Source: Coriobacteriia bacterium (GTDB lineage: Bacteria; Actinomycetota; Coriobacteriia; Anaerosomatales; JAENZW01). From it: a stretch of 25,777 nt of DNA. How positions within the stretch are numbered: the first letter of the stretch is position 1; each line of letters opens with the position of its first letter. The DNA is taken from assembly GCA_029858605.1 (NCBI GenBank), contig JAOUET010000005.1, positions 1 to 25,777 on the forward strand, given 5' to 3'. The translations under genes were made by a program, and so were the position numbers. The notes below the pieces were generated by a model. That model was not told the DNA's origin. It was given only the letters and a program-made list of their open reading frames with translations, and did no database searches. Shown here piece after piece: positions 16,040 through 23,474 of this stretch.

Positions 16040-16648
16040 CTAGCGGGGGATATTCTCGCCCCAGTCGATGCGCCCGTTGTCCCTCCAGTCGATGATGTGC
16101 CAGACCTCGTGGTTGAGGATCGTCGAGAGGCTCGCTGTGTGGCTCGGGCTTATGACGATTCGCCCGCTCTGGTAGTAGCAGATGGCTTGGTGGCCCTGCG
16201 CGTCGCCGAAACTCACCGTCGAGCCTGCGAGAATCGGGTGCTTGCCGATCAGTCCCGACAGGATTGACTGAGCCTGCGCCAGTTCGCTACCGCTGGAACG
16301 CTTGGAGCTCGATGAAGCTTTCGTGGCGGCGGACTTCGCGGTAGAACCCGAGGTGCTGCCGGAGGTCGATCCGCTGCCCGCCGAGCTTGCGACCTGCTGG
16401 ACGGGTTTCGGCACCGGCGCGGCCTTCTTGTACGCGGCACCGGCGAGATCGTCGGATGTCTTCTGTGCGGGAGCGACCTTCTTCTCGGCCCACTTCTCGG
16501 AAGCCGAGAGCTGCGGCGCGAAGCTCGCCCGCCACTTGCTGCCATCGCGGACTGCCGAAGCCATTGCAGGCGCCGTCCCGGCGATGATGGTGACGGCAAT
16601 CATCGAGGCTGTCAGGCGAGCGATTGTTGCGCGGTATCCCGTGTTCAT
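16040..16648 (-). CDS. Secreted HExxH metallopeptidase-like protein under a c-di-GMP riboswitch
   Basis: A 202-aa protein. I start it at the ATG at 16648, preceded by AAGGGG, which gives a proper signal peptide (MNTGYRATIARL, hydrophobic core, cleavage near Ala30). Residues 31-85 are basic and Ala/Pro-rich; 86-121 are a Ser/Gly/Thr/Lys linker; 122-202 form a compact C-terminal domain containing HEVWH (His180, Glu181, His184), the zinc-metallopeptidase signature, with Glu198 in DWGENIP 14 residues after the second His as a possible third ligand. The protein ends four residues later. I do not recognise the peptidase family. It faces the surface-protein gene and is divergent from the sortase. 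The c-di-GMP riboswitch in its 5' leader implies control with the motile/sessile switch. Activity is inferred from the motif alone. Confidence 0.85.
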   Translation of the reverse strand: MNTGYRATIARLTASMIAVTIIAGTAPAMASAVRDGSKWRASFAPQLSASEKWAEKKVAPAQKTSDDLAGAAYKKAAPVPKPVQQVASSAGSGSTSGSTSGSTAKSAATKASSSSKRSSGSELAQAQSILSGLIGKHPILAGSTVSFGDAQGHQAICYYQSGRIVISPSHTASLSTILNHEVWHIIDWRDNGRIDWGENIPR

Positions 16649-16760
16649 CGGTCTGTGCACCCCTTGGGTACGAGCCACAGCGCACATCGGCCCGGCTCCT
16701 CCCCGTCCTGGCTGGGTGGATCCGGGCCGACAAACGTGTCGGTCTCGTACCCGGCGGTCC
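16648..16760 (-). promoter_or_regulatory. Riboswitch expression platform before the metallopeptidase-like gene
   Basis: On the minus strand, GGGTACGAG directly after the aptamer can pair over 9 bp with CTCGTACCC, which ends just before the AAGGGG ribosome-binding site. Between them lie a perfect CCGACA-CGTT-TGTCGG hairpin and GGCCCGG/CCGGGCC. No stem is followed by a U-run, so control of translation start (or RNA stability) is more likely than termination. Confidence 0.55.
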
Positions 16761-16838
16761 GGCTGCCGTGAGAAGGTGACCCTTCCCGTAGACCCGTGAC
16801 TTTGCGAGGCTCGCCTTTCGGCGAGCTGTGCCTTTTTC
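16750..16838 (-). ncRNA. Cyclic di-GMP-I (GEMM-I) riboswitch aptamer
   Basis: Read on the minus strand, this shows the GEMM-I landmarks in order: AAAAAGGCACA; a 7-bp P1b hairpin GCTCGCC-GAAA-GGCGAGC with a GNRA loop (16809-16826); CGCAAAG (16800-16806), the conserved GCAAAG core strand; the CGGGTCTA tetraloop-receptor-like strand; a P2-like AAGG/CCTT hairpin; and GGCAGCCGG on the 3' side (about 16756-16769). The base before the CA of AGGCA is G, the position that distinguishes c-di-GMP binders (G) from cGAMP variants (A) in this class. It lies about 100 nt before the metallopeptidase-like start codon and after a fair promoter. Confidence 0.85.
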
Positions 16839-16907
16839 GGGGAGCGCGTTGCGATGTGCTGCTTTCAAGTTTCTACACTTTTGGTATCGGCACGCGGGCG
16901 TGTCATC

Positions 16908-16935
16908 CTTATAGGGAATCTGTGGTTTTCGTCAC
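16908..16935 (-). promoter_or_regulatory. Candidate promoter for the riboswitch-metallopeptidase transcript
   Basis: On the minus strand, GTGACG (16930-16935) and TATAAG (16908-16913) are 16 nt apart. The transcript would start near 16900, upstream of the complete c-di-GMP aptamer. Confidence 0.5.
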
Positions 16936-17014
16936 GTTTTTTCAGGAACCGCCGTCACATATATCGGGAGGCTTCGAAGGCACATGAGGGAAGATCTTGG
17001 GCAACGGAGAGACG

Positions 17015-17746
17015 ATGAATGCGGGTTCTGAGATGACCGGCGACGTATTCGTGGCTGGCAGGAGTCCAGGTCCGGCCGCCACCATCTCGCGAGCCCTGGG
17101 CAACGTGTTCATAGGGGTCGCGCTTGGCCTCGGCTGCTATTACGGACTCACCGATCTAGCTGGGCACCTTCGCCAGGATGTGATGAGAGACTCACTTGAG
17201 GGCCTGGGTGCCGTCGCGGCGGCCGACCCGGGCGACCATCTCGTCGAGCCGACGGCCGATTCGCTGGACTTCACGGGTTGGGCCGAGGAGGACGAGGCGT
17301 ATTGGCTCGCACTCGAGGACGGTGGTCCCTTCGGCAGACTGATCATCGAAGAGATGGAACTGGACACGGTCGTCGTCAAGGGGCAGTCTCGAGAGAACCT
17401 GAAGAAGGGTCCCGCGTGGGTGGACTACACCGATCTGCCCGGGCCTACGGGCAACTGCGGCATCTCGGGTCACAGGACCACCTACGCCGCACCATTCCGG
17501 CGTCTCGATGATTTGGAGCAGGGTGATACCATCGACCTGTACTCGCCGTTTCGACGGTATCGCTATCGTGTGGACGACGTATTCGAGGTCACACCCGACA
17601 AGGTCGAAGTCATGGATTCGACCGAAGAACCGTCCTTGACGCTCACCGCGTGCCATCCACCGTACAGCGCGCGGTACAGGTTGGTTGTGCGAGCGACTCT
17701 GGCCGAAGTCGTAAGGTTTGAGGAGTCTTCGTCCCTCGGAGAGTAG
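17015..17746 (+). CDS. srtE: Class E sortase
   Basis: Membrane transpeptidase that cuts the LPxTG-like motif and attaches surface proteins to the cell wall. I use the ATG at 17015 (GGAGA just upstream; a TTG at 16997 is possible), giving 243 aa. A hydrophobic helix at residues 27-45 anchors it with the catalytic domain outside. Catalytic residues: His153 in SGHRTTYAAPF, Cys213 in LTACHPPYSA and Arg222, nine residues after the Cys as in Streptomyces SrtE1. The TACHP signature and actinobacterial setting point to class E. Known class E enzymes prefer LAxTG, so LPFTG in the neighbour would be a variant. The epimerase gene starts 16 nt after its stop. Confidence 0.92.
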   Translation: MNAGSEMTGDVFVAGRSPGPAATISRALGNVFIGVALGLGCYYGLTDLAGHLRQDVMRDSLEGLGAVAAADPGDHLVEPTADSLDFTGWAEEDEAYWLALEDGGPFGRLIIEEMELDTVVVKGQSRENLKKGPAWVDYTDLPGPTGNCGISGHRTTYAAPFRRLDDLEQGDTIDLYSPFRRYRYRVDDVFEVTPDKVEVMDSTEEPSLTLTACHPPYSARYRLVVRATLAEVVRFEESSSLGE

Positions 17747-17762
17747 ACGGAGGTATCGCTGC

Positions 17763-18701
17763 GTGCGTGTTCTCGTGACCGGCGGGGCCGGGTTCATAGG
17801 CTCGAACCTCGTGGACGTGCTGGTTCGCGACTTCGAGGTCGGAGTCGTCGACGATCTGTCGACCGGCAAGGCCGAGCACGTCAACCCCAAGGTGTGGTTC
17901 AAAGAGATGGACATACTCGATGACGGTTTTGCGCGCGCCCTCGGCGAGTTTGGACCGGACGCCGTTGTGCACCTTGCCGCGCAGCCCAGCGTCGCCGCTT
18001 CGCTGCTCGACCCGGACAGGGACTGGGAAGTGAACGCGGAAGGGACCCGTCGCGTAGCCGAGGCGGCACGCGACGCTGGAGCGGTTCGCGTCTACTCGGC
18101 GTCCTCGGCCGCGGTATACGGTGAGCCTGTTGAACTCCCACTCCCCGAGAGCGCCCAGAAGGATCCTTTGAGCCCCTACGGCCGCTCCAAGCTTGCATCT
18201 GAGGAGTTGCTGGCTTCGGAGTTGGCGAGTTCGGCCGTCGACTTCGCCAGCCTGAGGTTCTCCAACGTATACGGTCCCAGGCAGGACTGGCGGGGCGAAG
18301 GCGGCGTGGTCGCGGTCTTCTGTGCCGCGCTCGTCGCCGGGCGCGTGCCGACGATCTTTGGGAGCGGCAAGCAGACGCGAGACTTCGTGTTCGTTGGAGA
18401 CGTCGTCGCTGCGATCGGTGCCGCGCTGGTTTCGGATTCGCGCCTCAGGGACGATCCCGACGGCGGGCCGGCGTACAACATCTCCACGGGCCAGCAGACG
18501 AGCGTGGAAGCGCTCGCGAAGGTTCTGCGGTCGTTCTCGGGCTTTGCCGAACCGTACAACTACGGGCCGACCCGCGAGGGCGACATCGAGCACAGCGCTC
18601 TCGACCCGCGCAAGGCCCGCAGCGACTTCGGCTGGGATGCAAGGGTGTCTCTCGAGAACGGACTGGAGCAGACGTATCGCTGGTTCCTCGGCAGCGAATG
18701 A
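17763..18701 (+). CDS. NAD-dependent nucleotide-sugar epimerase (GalE-like SDR)
   Basis: Extended short-chain dehydrogenase that epimerises or modifies a nucleotide sugar in the cytoplasm. Starting at the GTG at 17763 (GGAGG 9 nt upstream) gives 312 aa and the usual N-terminus VRVLVTGGAGFIGSNLV with the NAD-binding GGAGFIG at residues 7-13. The catalytic set is Ser115 (SSAAVYG), Tyr139 and Lys143 (YGRSK). RFSNVYGPRQ and DFVFVGDVVAA are substrate-side motifs of the UDP-glucose 4-epimerase group. The exact sugar cannot be read from sequence. It lies 16 nt after the sortase and its stop overlaps the next start (ATGA), so it may supply a surface glycan. Confidence 0.93.
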   Translation: MRVLVTGGAGFIGSNLVDVLVRDFEVGVVDDLSTGKAEHVNPKVWFKEMDILDDGFARALGEFGPDAVVHLAAQPSVAASLLDPDRDWEVNAEGTRRVAEAARDAGAVRVYSASSAAVYGEPVELPLPESAQKDPLSPYGRSKLASEELLASELASSAVDFASLRFSNVYGPRQDWRGEGGVVAVFCAALVAGRVPTIFGSGKQTRDFVFVGDVVAAIGAALVSDSRLRDDPDGGPAYNISTGQQTSVEALAKVLRSFSGFAEPYNYGPTREGDIEHSALDPRKARSDFGWDARVSLENGLEQTYRWFLGSE

Positions 18702-19261
18702 GCTCGCCGAAAGACACTCGGCCAGATCCTGCCGAAGTGCGGAGACTGTACGAGGCGAAGGTGGAGGCCGAACTCGCGCAGGCCGACCGGGAGGTTCCCG
18801 GTGGCGTTGAACTGGGCAGCGGCGGGGATCTGTTCGCTCACATCGTGCTGCTGAAGGGCCTTCCGGGCCCGGCGGAATCAGCCGGGGGTGGCGCGCTCTC
18901 TGGCCCCGATGGAGATGCTGCCAGGAAAGCACTCGCTGCTCTCGGAATCGAAGACATCGCCGTGTTCTCAGCGCTCACTCGCCCCGAGTCCTCCGCCGAA
19001 CCTGAGTCGACAGCGCGCCGTGTCAGGCGGATCGTCGAGGCGATCGATCCTGTGGCAGTCGTTGCACTTGATGCGGATGCGGCGGCCGATCTCGCGCGGG
19101 CCTTCGGCGTCCGGCGTATCCCATTCGGCAAACCTGTGCAGTCACTCGGTCGCACGCTTCTCGCGGTGGACGGGCTGGAGGCGTCTCTTGTCGAGCCGGC
19201 GCGCAAGCGACGGGTGTGGGCGCAATTCAAGCGATTGCAGATCGGGCGGAGTCTTCTGTAG
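18698..19261 (+). CDS. Uracil-DNA-glycosylase-fold protein lacking the catalytic HPS motif
   Basis: A 187-aa cytoplasmic protein. Its layout follows family 4/5-type uracil-DNA glycosylases: LLKGLPGPAES in place of GxxPGxxED (about residue 52), GALSGPDGDAARKAL in place of PFVGxAGxLL, AVFSALTRP in place of NVVKCRPP, VVALDADAAADLA in place of the LG..A strand, and a C-terminal KRRVWAQFKRL like the K..W..L end of those enzymes. The HPS loop that carries catalytic His is replaced (DGLEAS), the active-site acid is not obvious and there are no Fe-S cysteines. It is probably not a working glycosylase. It overlaps the epimerase stop by ATGA and ends the sortase operon. The fold assignment is inference from a motif-by-motif reading. 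Confidence 0.7.
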   Translation: MSSPKDTRPDPAEVRRLYEAKVEAELAQADREVPGGVELGSGGDLFAHIVLLKGLPGPAESAGGGALSGPDGDAARKALAALGIEDIAVFSALTRPESSAEPESTARRVRRIVEAIDPVAVVALDADAAADLARAFGVRRIPFGKPVQSLGRTLLAVDGLEASLVEPARKRRVWAQFKRLQIGRSLL

Positions 19262-19275
19262 TCGGCCCCAGCAAA

Positions 19276-19299
19276 AGAAGCGCCCGTGCGGGCGCTTCT
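19276..19299 (-). terminator. Terminator of the ferredoxin gene
   Basis: A 10-bp perfect stem AGAAGCGCCC/GGGCGCTTCT with a 4-nt loop. Read on the minus strand it is followed by TTTTGC, so it mainly serves the ferredoxin, and may also stop transcripts arriving from the sortase operon. Confidence 0.8.
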
Positions 19300-19337
19300 G
19301 TCAGGGGCTGTGGAGACTCTGTGTGGCCGTCGAGACT

Positions 19338-19526
19338 CTAGTCCTCTTCAATCTCCTCGATCGCTCCCATCGGACATTCTTCCATGCATGTGGCGCAGGC
19401 ACTGCAGTCGTCTTCGTTGACCGCTTCGGCCGTATCGCTCACGATCTCGAGCACGCCTTCCGGGCACGCGTCGACGCATATCCCGCAGGCTGAGCAGTCG
19501 TCCTCGTTGATGATCGGTCTCGGCAT
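19338..19526 (-). CDS. 2[4Fe-4S] ferredoxin
   Basis: Small cytoplasmic electron carrier of 62 aa. Two CxxCxxCxxxCP clusters (CSACGICVDACP at residues 11-22 and CSACATCMEECP at 41-52) bind two [4Fe-4S] clusters in the clostridial-type fold. It is strongly acidic, ending EEIEED. GAGGAGG is 4 nt before the ATG. It is monocistronic, closed by its own terminator, with a weak promoter upstream. Its partner enzymes are not in this window. It supports a low-potential, probably anaerobic metabolism. Confidence 0.96.
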   Translation of the reverse strand: MPRPIINEDDCSACGICVDACPEGVLEIVSDTAEAVNEDDCSACATCMEECPMGAIEEIEED

Positions 19527-19581
19527 CGTGCCTCCTCATGCGGGCGGGTTGGAGCAGTTCCGCCCGTAATGTACAGACCGC

Positions 19582-19609
19582 GCACGCGGATGTAAAGGAA
19601 TGTTTTGGG
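19582..19609 (-). promoter_or_regulatory. Candidate ferredoxin promoter
   Basis: On the minus strand, TTACAT and TACATT are 16 nt apart in the region upstream of the ferredoxin, each a 4-of-6 match. Coordinates are approximate to a few bases. Confidence 0.35.
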
Positions 19610-19686
19610 CGGGGCGCGAAGGCGGTGCTTCGCTTGTCTGACTAGGCGGGTGTCGCTGTGGGTATATGAGTGATGCTGTAATATAA

Positions 19687-19707
19687 CTTGACAACGCAGC
19701 ACTTAGA
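19687..19707. promoter_or_regulatory. HAIR-like HspR operator candidate before dnaK
   Basis: CTTGACA-N7-ACTTAGA resembles the HspR site CTTGAGT-N7-ACTCAAG, with the same 7-nt spacer but only 5 and 4 of 7 matches in the two halves. It covers the dnaK -35 box, where a repressor would act, and hspR is in the operon. Confidence 0.4.
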
Positions 19708-19716
19708 TTTCAGAAT
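19688..19716 (+). promoter_or_regulatory. Promoter of the dnaK operon
   Basis: Perfect -35 TTGACA (19688-19693), 17-nt spacer, CAGAAT (19711-19716), with an AT-rich stretch (GTAATATAA) just upstream. It lies about 85 nt before the dnaK start. Confidence 0.75.
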
Positions 19717-19800
19717 CATGGGGCCGAGGCGTCTGGGCCCGGCGACACAAGTGTCTGACCAGCGTCTTTTAGGGACGCGAAGGAAGGAGAGGCGGGAAAG

Positions 19801-21699
19801 ATGGGCAAGGTCCTAGGCATCGACCTGGGTACGACGAACTCCGCTGTCGCGGTTCTGGAGGGCGGCGAACCCACCATAATCATCAACGCGGAGGGCGATC
19901 GGACGACGCCTTCCGTAGTGGCGTTCCGAAAGGACGGGGAGCGAGTAGTTGGCAAGGCGGCCAAGAACCAGGCGATTACCAATCCCGAGAACACGGTCAA
20001 GTCGATCAAGCGTTTCATCGGCAGGAAGTTCGAGGAGACCTCCTCTGAGCGCAAGACCGTCGCGTTCGCGGTCGAGAAGGGCAAGGACGGACGAGCCGTT
20101 GTGGAGATCGAGGGCAAGAACTTCACGCCCGAAGAGATCTCAGCGATGATCCTGCAGAAGTTGAGGTCCGACGCGGAGGCCTACCTAGGCGAGAAGGTCA
20201 CCGAGGCTGTCATCACCGTTCCTGCCTACTTCAACGACTCGCAGCGTCAGGCGACGAAGGACGCGGGCAAGATCGCTGGGCTCGAGGTCAAACGTATCAT
20301 CAACGAGCCGACGGCTGCGGCCCTCGCCTACGGTCTCGACAAGGGCGAAGAGAGCGAGACGATACTCGTATTCGACCTCGGTGGGGGCACGTTCGACGTC
20401 TCGATACTCGAACTCGGCGAAGGGGTGTTCGAGGTCAAGTCGACTTCAGGAGACAACCACCTTGGTGGCGACGACTGGGACCAGCGCGTCATCGACTGGC
20501 TGGCCGACAAGTTCAAGGCCGACCAGGGTATCGATCTGCGGGCCGACAAGATGGCACTGCAGCGCCTCAAGGATGCCGCCGAGAAGGCGAAGATGGAGCT
20601 TTCGACGACGCAGACGACGCAGATCAACCTGCCGTTCGTGACCGCCGACGCATCCGGCCCGAAGCACCTCGACTACACGCTCACGCGTGCCGAGTTTCAG
20701 AAGGTGACGAGCGACCTTCTCGATCGATGCACGAAGCCCGTGCAGCAGGCGATCAAGGATGCGGGCATCAAGCCGGCGGAGATCGGCGACGTGATCCTGG
20801 TGGGTGGTTCTACTCGCATGCCTGCCGTCGTGGAGATGGTCAAGAAGATCACGGGCAAGGACCCGCACAAGGGCGTGAACCCGGACGAGGTCGTAGCAGT
20901 CGGAGCAGCCATCCAGGCTGGCGTTCTGGCTGGCGACGTGAAGGACATCCTACTGCTGGACGTCACACCGCTTTCGCTGGGCGTGGAGACCCTGGGTGGT
21001 GTCATGACCAGGCTCATAGAGCGCAACACGACGATTCCGACGCGCAAGAGCGAGACGTTCACCACTGCAGCCGACGGGCAGACGTCAGTCGAGATCCACG
21101 TGCTCCAGGGCGAGCGCGACATGGCATCCGACAACAAGACACTCGGCAAGTTCCACCTGATGAACATCCCGCCGGCGCCGCGCGGCATCCCTCAGATCGA
21201 GGTGGCGTTCGACATCGACGCAAACGGCATCGTGAACGTGTCGGCCAAGGATCTGGGCACCGGTCAGGAACAGAAGATCACGATCACGGGGACGACGGCA
21301 CTCTCCGACCAGGAAGTCGAACGCATGGTCGACGACGCGGAGACTCATGCGGATGACGACCGCAAGCGCAAAGAGGCCGCAGAGGTCCGAAACAACGCAG
21401 ACAGCCTCGTCTACCAGACGGAGAAGGTGCTGAGTGACTTGGGTGACAAGGTACCTGATGACGTCAAGGGTGATGTCGAGTCCGCCGTCGAGGACACCAA
21501 GAAGGCGCTCGAAGGCGATGATACCGATGCGATCAAGTCTGCTGCCGAGAATCTCGCGCAGGTCTCCTTGAAGCTCGGTGAGGTGGCATACGAGCACGCT
21601 CAGGCCGAGGGAGCTGAGGACGAGACTGTCGTCGAAGACGAAGGTTCCGAGGAAGAGGTCGTCGAGGCGGACTACGAAGTCGTCGACGGGGATGAGTAG
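19801..21699 (+). CDS. dnaK: Chaperone DnaK (Hsp70)
   Basis: ATP-driven cytoplasmic chaperone that binds exposed hydrophobic peptides; in actinobacteria it is also co-repressor with HspR. It is 632 aa. The ATPase domain has GIDLGTTNS at residues 5-13, VPAYFNDSQRQAT, FDLGGGTFDVS and GGSTRMP. The interdomain linker DILLLDVTPLSLG leads to the peptide-binding domain and helical lid, ending in an acidic tail (ADYEVVDGDE). It lacks the insertion found in the ATPase domain of Gram-negative DnaK, as expected for actinobacteria. AAGGAG precedes the ATG. It is first in the operon dnaK-grpE-dnaJ-hspR, with grpE starting 2 nt after its stop. Confidence 0.98.
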   Translation: MGKVLGIDLGTTNSAVAVLEGGEPTIIINAEGDRTTPSVVAFRKDGERVVGKAAKNQAITNPENTVKSIKRFIGRKFEETSSERKTVAFAVEKGKDGRAVVEIEGKNFTPEEISAMILQKLRSDAEAYLGEKVTEAVITVPAYFNDSQRQATKDAGKIAGLEVKRIINEPTAAALAYGLDKGEESETILVFDLGGGTFDVSILELGEGVFEVKSTSGDNHLGGDDWDQRVIDWLADKFKADQGIDLRADKMALQRLKDAAEKAKMELSTTQTTQINLPFVTADASGPKHLDYTLTRAEFQKVTSDLLDRCTKPVQQAIKDAGIKPAEIGDVILVGGSTRMPAVVEMVKKITGKDPHKGVNPDEVVAVGAAIQAGVLAGDVKDILLLDVTPLSLGVETLGGVMTRLIERNTTIPTRKSETFTTAADGQTSVEIHVLQGERDMASDNKTLGKFHLMNIPPAPRGIPQIEVAFDIDANGIVNVSAKDLGTGQEQKITITGTTALSDQEVERMVDDAETHADDDRKRKEAAEVRNNADSLVYQTEKVLSDLGDKVPDDVKGDVESAVEDTKKALEGDDTDAIKSAAENLAQVSLKLGEVAYEHAQAEGAEDETVVEDEGSEEEVVEADYEVVDGDE

Positions 21700-21701
21700 C
21701 C

Positions 21702-22304
21702 ATGGCCGACCGTCGTGAGGTGCGTGCCGGCGGGAGCGGTCTCGGGCGCACGCCTTCCAACCTACCTGGCGACGTAGATCCCGAACTGACGGACGACCTG
21801 GGTGCGGAACTAGAGTTTCGCGGGGACGTGCTGGAGGCCGACCTGGAAGCCGCGCGCGAAGAGGCGGACGCCATGCGCGACCTCGCTCAGCGCGTCCAAG
21901 CCGAGTTCGAGAACTACCGGAAGCGCAGCACGCGCGAGTTCGAGGACCTGCGCAAGCGGGCCGCCGAAAGGGTCGTGCTCAACCTTCTGCCAGTGCTGGA
22001 CAATCTCGAGCGCGCCATAGACCATGCAACCGCCGACGGGCGCTCCTCCGAGCTGCTCTCGGGGGTCGAGATGGTCCGCGGCCAGTTGCTTGACGTACTC
22101 GACAAGGAGGGCGTCACGCCGGTGGACCCGTTCGGGCAGCCTTTCGACGCCCTCAAGCACGAGGCGGTGGGTCAGAGGGAGGATCCTGAGGTTCCCGATG
22201 GCACCGTTGTCGACGTCTTCCTGAAGGGCTACGAGATGCATGGCCGCATCATCCGCTCGGCGATGGTGGTCGTGTCAACCGGGGGTCCGACTCGAGAGGC
22301 ATAG
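21702..22304 (+). CDS. grpE: Nucleotide exchange factor GrpE
   Basis: Releases ADP from DnaK to recycle the chaperone. It is 200 aa. A variable acidic N-terminus (1-45) is followed by the long dimerisation helix (LEADLEAAREEADAMRD, then QAEFENYRKRSTREFEDL) and the C-terminal beta domain with PFDALKHEAV and VVDVFLKGYEMHGRIIRSAMVVVS, the GrpE signature. It begins 2 nt after dnaK, and its stop touches the short upstream extension of the dnaJ frame. Confidence 0.96.
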   Translation: MADRREVRAGGSGLGRTPSNLPGDVDPELTDDLGAELEFRGDVLEADLEAAREEADAMRDLAQRVQAEFENYRKRSTREFEDLRKRAAERVVLNLLPVLDNLERAIDHATADGRSSELLSGVEMVRGQLLDVLDKEGVTPVDPFGQPFDALKHEAVGQREDPEVPDGTVVDVFLKGYEMHGRIIRSAMVVVSTGGPTREA

Positions 22305-22324
22305 TGGCTGCCGAGGAGCGCAAC

Positions 22325-23434
22325 ATGGCCAGCTCCAAGAACTACTACGACATATTGGGAGTGAAGAAGGACGCCTCTTCGGACGAGATCAAGAAGGCGT
22401 TCCGCAAGCTCGCACGCAAGTACCATCCCGACGCAGGCGGGTCGGAGGAGCGCTTCAAGGAGGTCAATGAGGCCTACGAGGTTCTATCCGATTCGGAGAA
22501 ACGCGCGCAGTACGACCAGTACGGTCAGTACTTTGGCGGCAACGTCCCGCCCGGCGCCGGATCGCCTGGGCCCGGCTGGCCGGGTGCCAGAGGGGATTGG
22601 TCGCAGACCGTCGACATCGGCGATCTTTTCGGAGATCTGTTCTCGGGAGGAGTCGGCGGTTTCGGCCAGACAAGCCAGAGCCGCGGCGCGCGCCGAGGGA
22701 GCGACCTTACCTACGAGATCAAGCTCGGATTCAACGAAGCCTTGCACGGCGTCTCCACGAAGGTGGACGTGCAGCGGGCGGAAAGGTGCAAGACGTGCAA
22801 GGGTACCGGCGCGAAACCCGGCACGTCGCCGACGTCCTGTCCTACCTGCAAGGGCACGGGCCACGTGAGCCAAGGCGGCGGTATGTTCGCCTTCTCGCGA
22901 ACGTGCCCGCGTTGCGGCGGTACCGGGAAGATCATCGAGAACCCTTGCGCGACCTGTCGGGGCAAAGGGCGGGTCGTCAAGGTGAGGCCCGTAACGGTAA
23001 ACGTCCCGCCAGGAGTGACCGACGGCGGCAAGCTCCGCTTCAAGGGGAAGGGCGAGCCCGGCGAGGTAGGCGCCCCTGCGGGCGACCTGTACGTGGTCAC
23101 TCACATAGAGCCGCACCCGTTCTTCGTGCGCGATGGGGCCGACGTTCTCATGGATCTGCCGCTCACGGTGACCGAGGCTGCGCTCGGAGCAGAGATCACG
23201 ATTCCGACGCCCGACGGACAAAGAGTGAAGCTCAAGGTAGGGCGCGGCACGCAGGACGGGAAGGTGTTTCGCATCGCGGGCAAGGGAGCCCCGAAGCTCA
23301 AAGGCAAGGGCGTTGGCGACCTGAAGGTCAAGGCGAAGATCGTCGTGCCGACCAAGCTCAGTGCGGATGAGAAGGAACTGCTCGAGCAGTTCGGCTCGGC
23401 GCACGAAGAAGACGTCCGATCCCACATCGTCTGA
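22325..23434 (+). CDS. dnaJ: Chaperone DnaJ (Hsp40)
   Basis: J-protein that delivers substrates to DnaK and triggers its ATPase. I start it at the ATG at 22325 (GAGGAG 6 nt upstream) instead of the GTG at 22304, giving 369 aa. The J domain occupies residues 5-70 with HPD at 34-36. A Gly/Pro-rich linker (71-125) leads to the zinc-finger region with four CxxCxGxG repeats (155-162, 172-179, 194-201, 208-215) and the C-terminal substrate-binding domains. All four Cys pairs are intact, so it is a full type I DnaJ. Confidence 0.97.
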   Translation: MASSKNYYDILGVKKDASSDEIKKAFRKLARKYHPDAGGSEERFKEVNEAYEVLSDSEKRAQYDQYGQYFGGNVPPGAGSPGPGWPGARGDWSQTVDIGDLFGDLFSGGVGGFGQTSQSRGARRGSDLTYEIKLGFNEALHGVSTKVDVQRAERCKTCKGTGAKPGTSPTSCPTCKGTGHVSQGGGMFAFSRTCPRCGGTGKIIENPCATCRGKGRVVKVRPVTVNVPPGVTDGGKLRFKGKGEPGEVGAPAGDLYVVTHIEPHPFFVRDGADVLMDLPLTVTEAALGAEITIPTPDGQRVKLKVGRGTQDGKVFRIAGKGAPKLKGKGVGDLKVKAKIVVPTKLSADEKELLEQFGSAHEEDVRSHIV

Positions 23435-23474
23435 GGCGTCGAAGGGATGCGGCCGAAGAGGCCGATGAGGAGCC

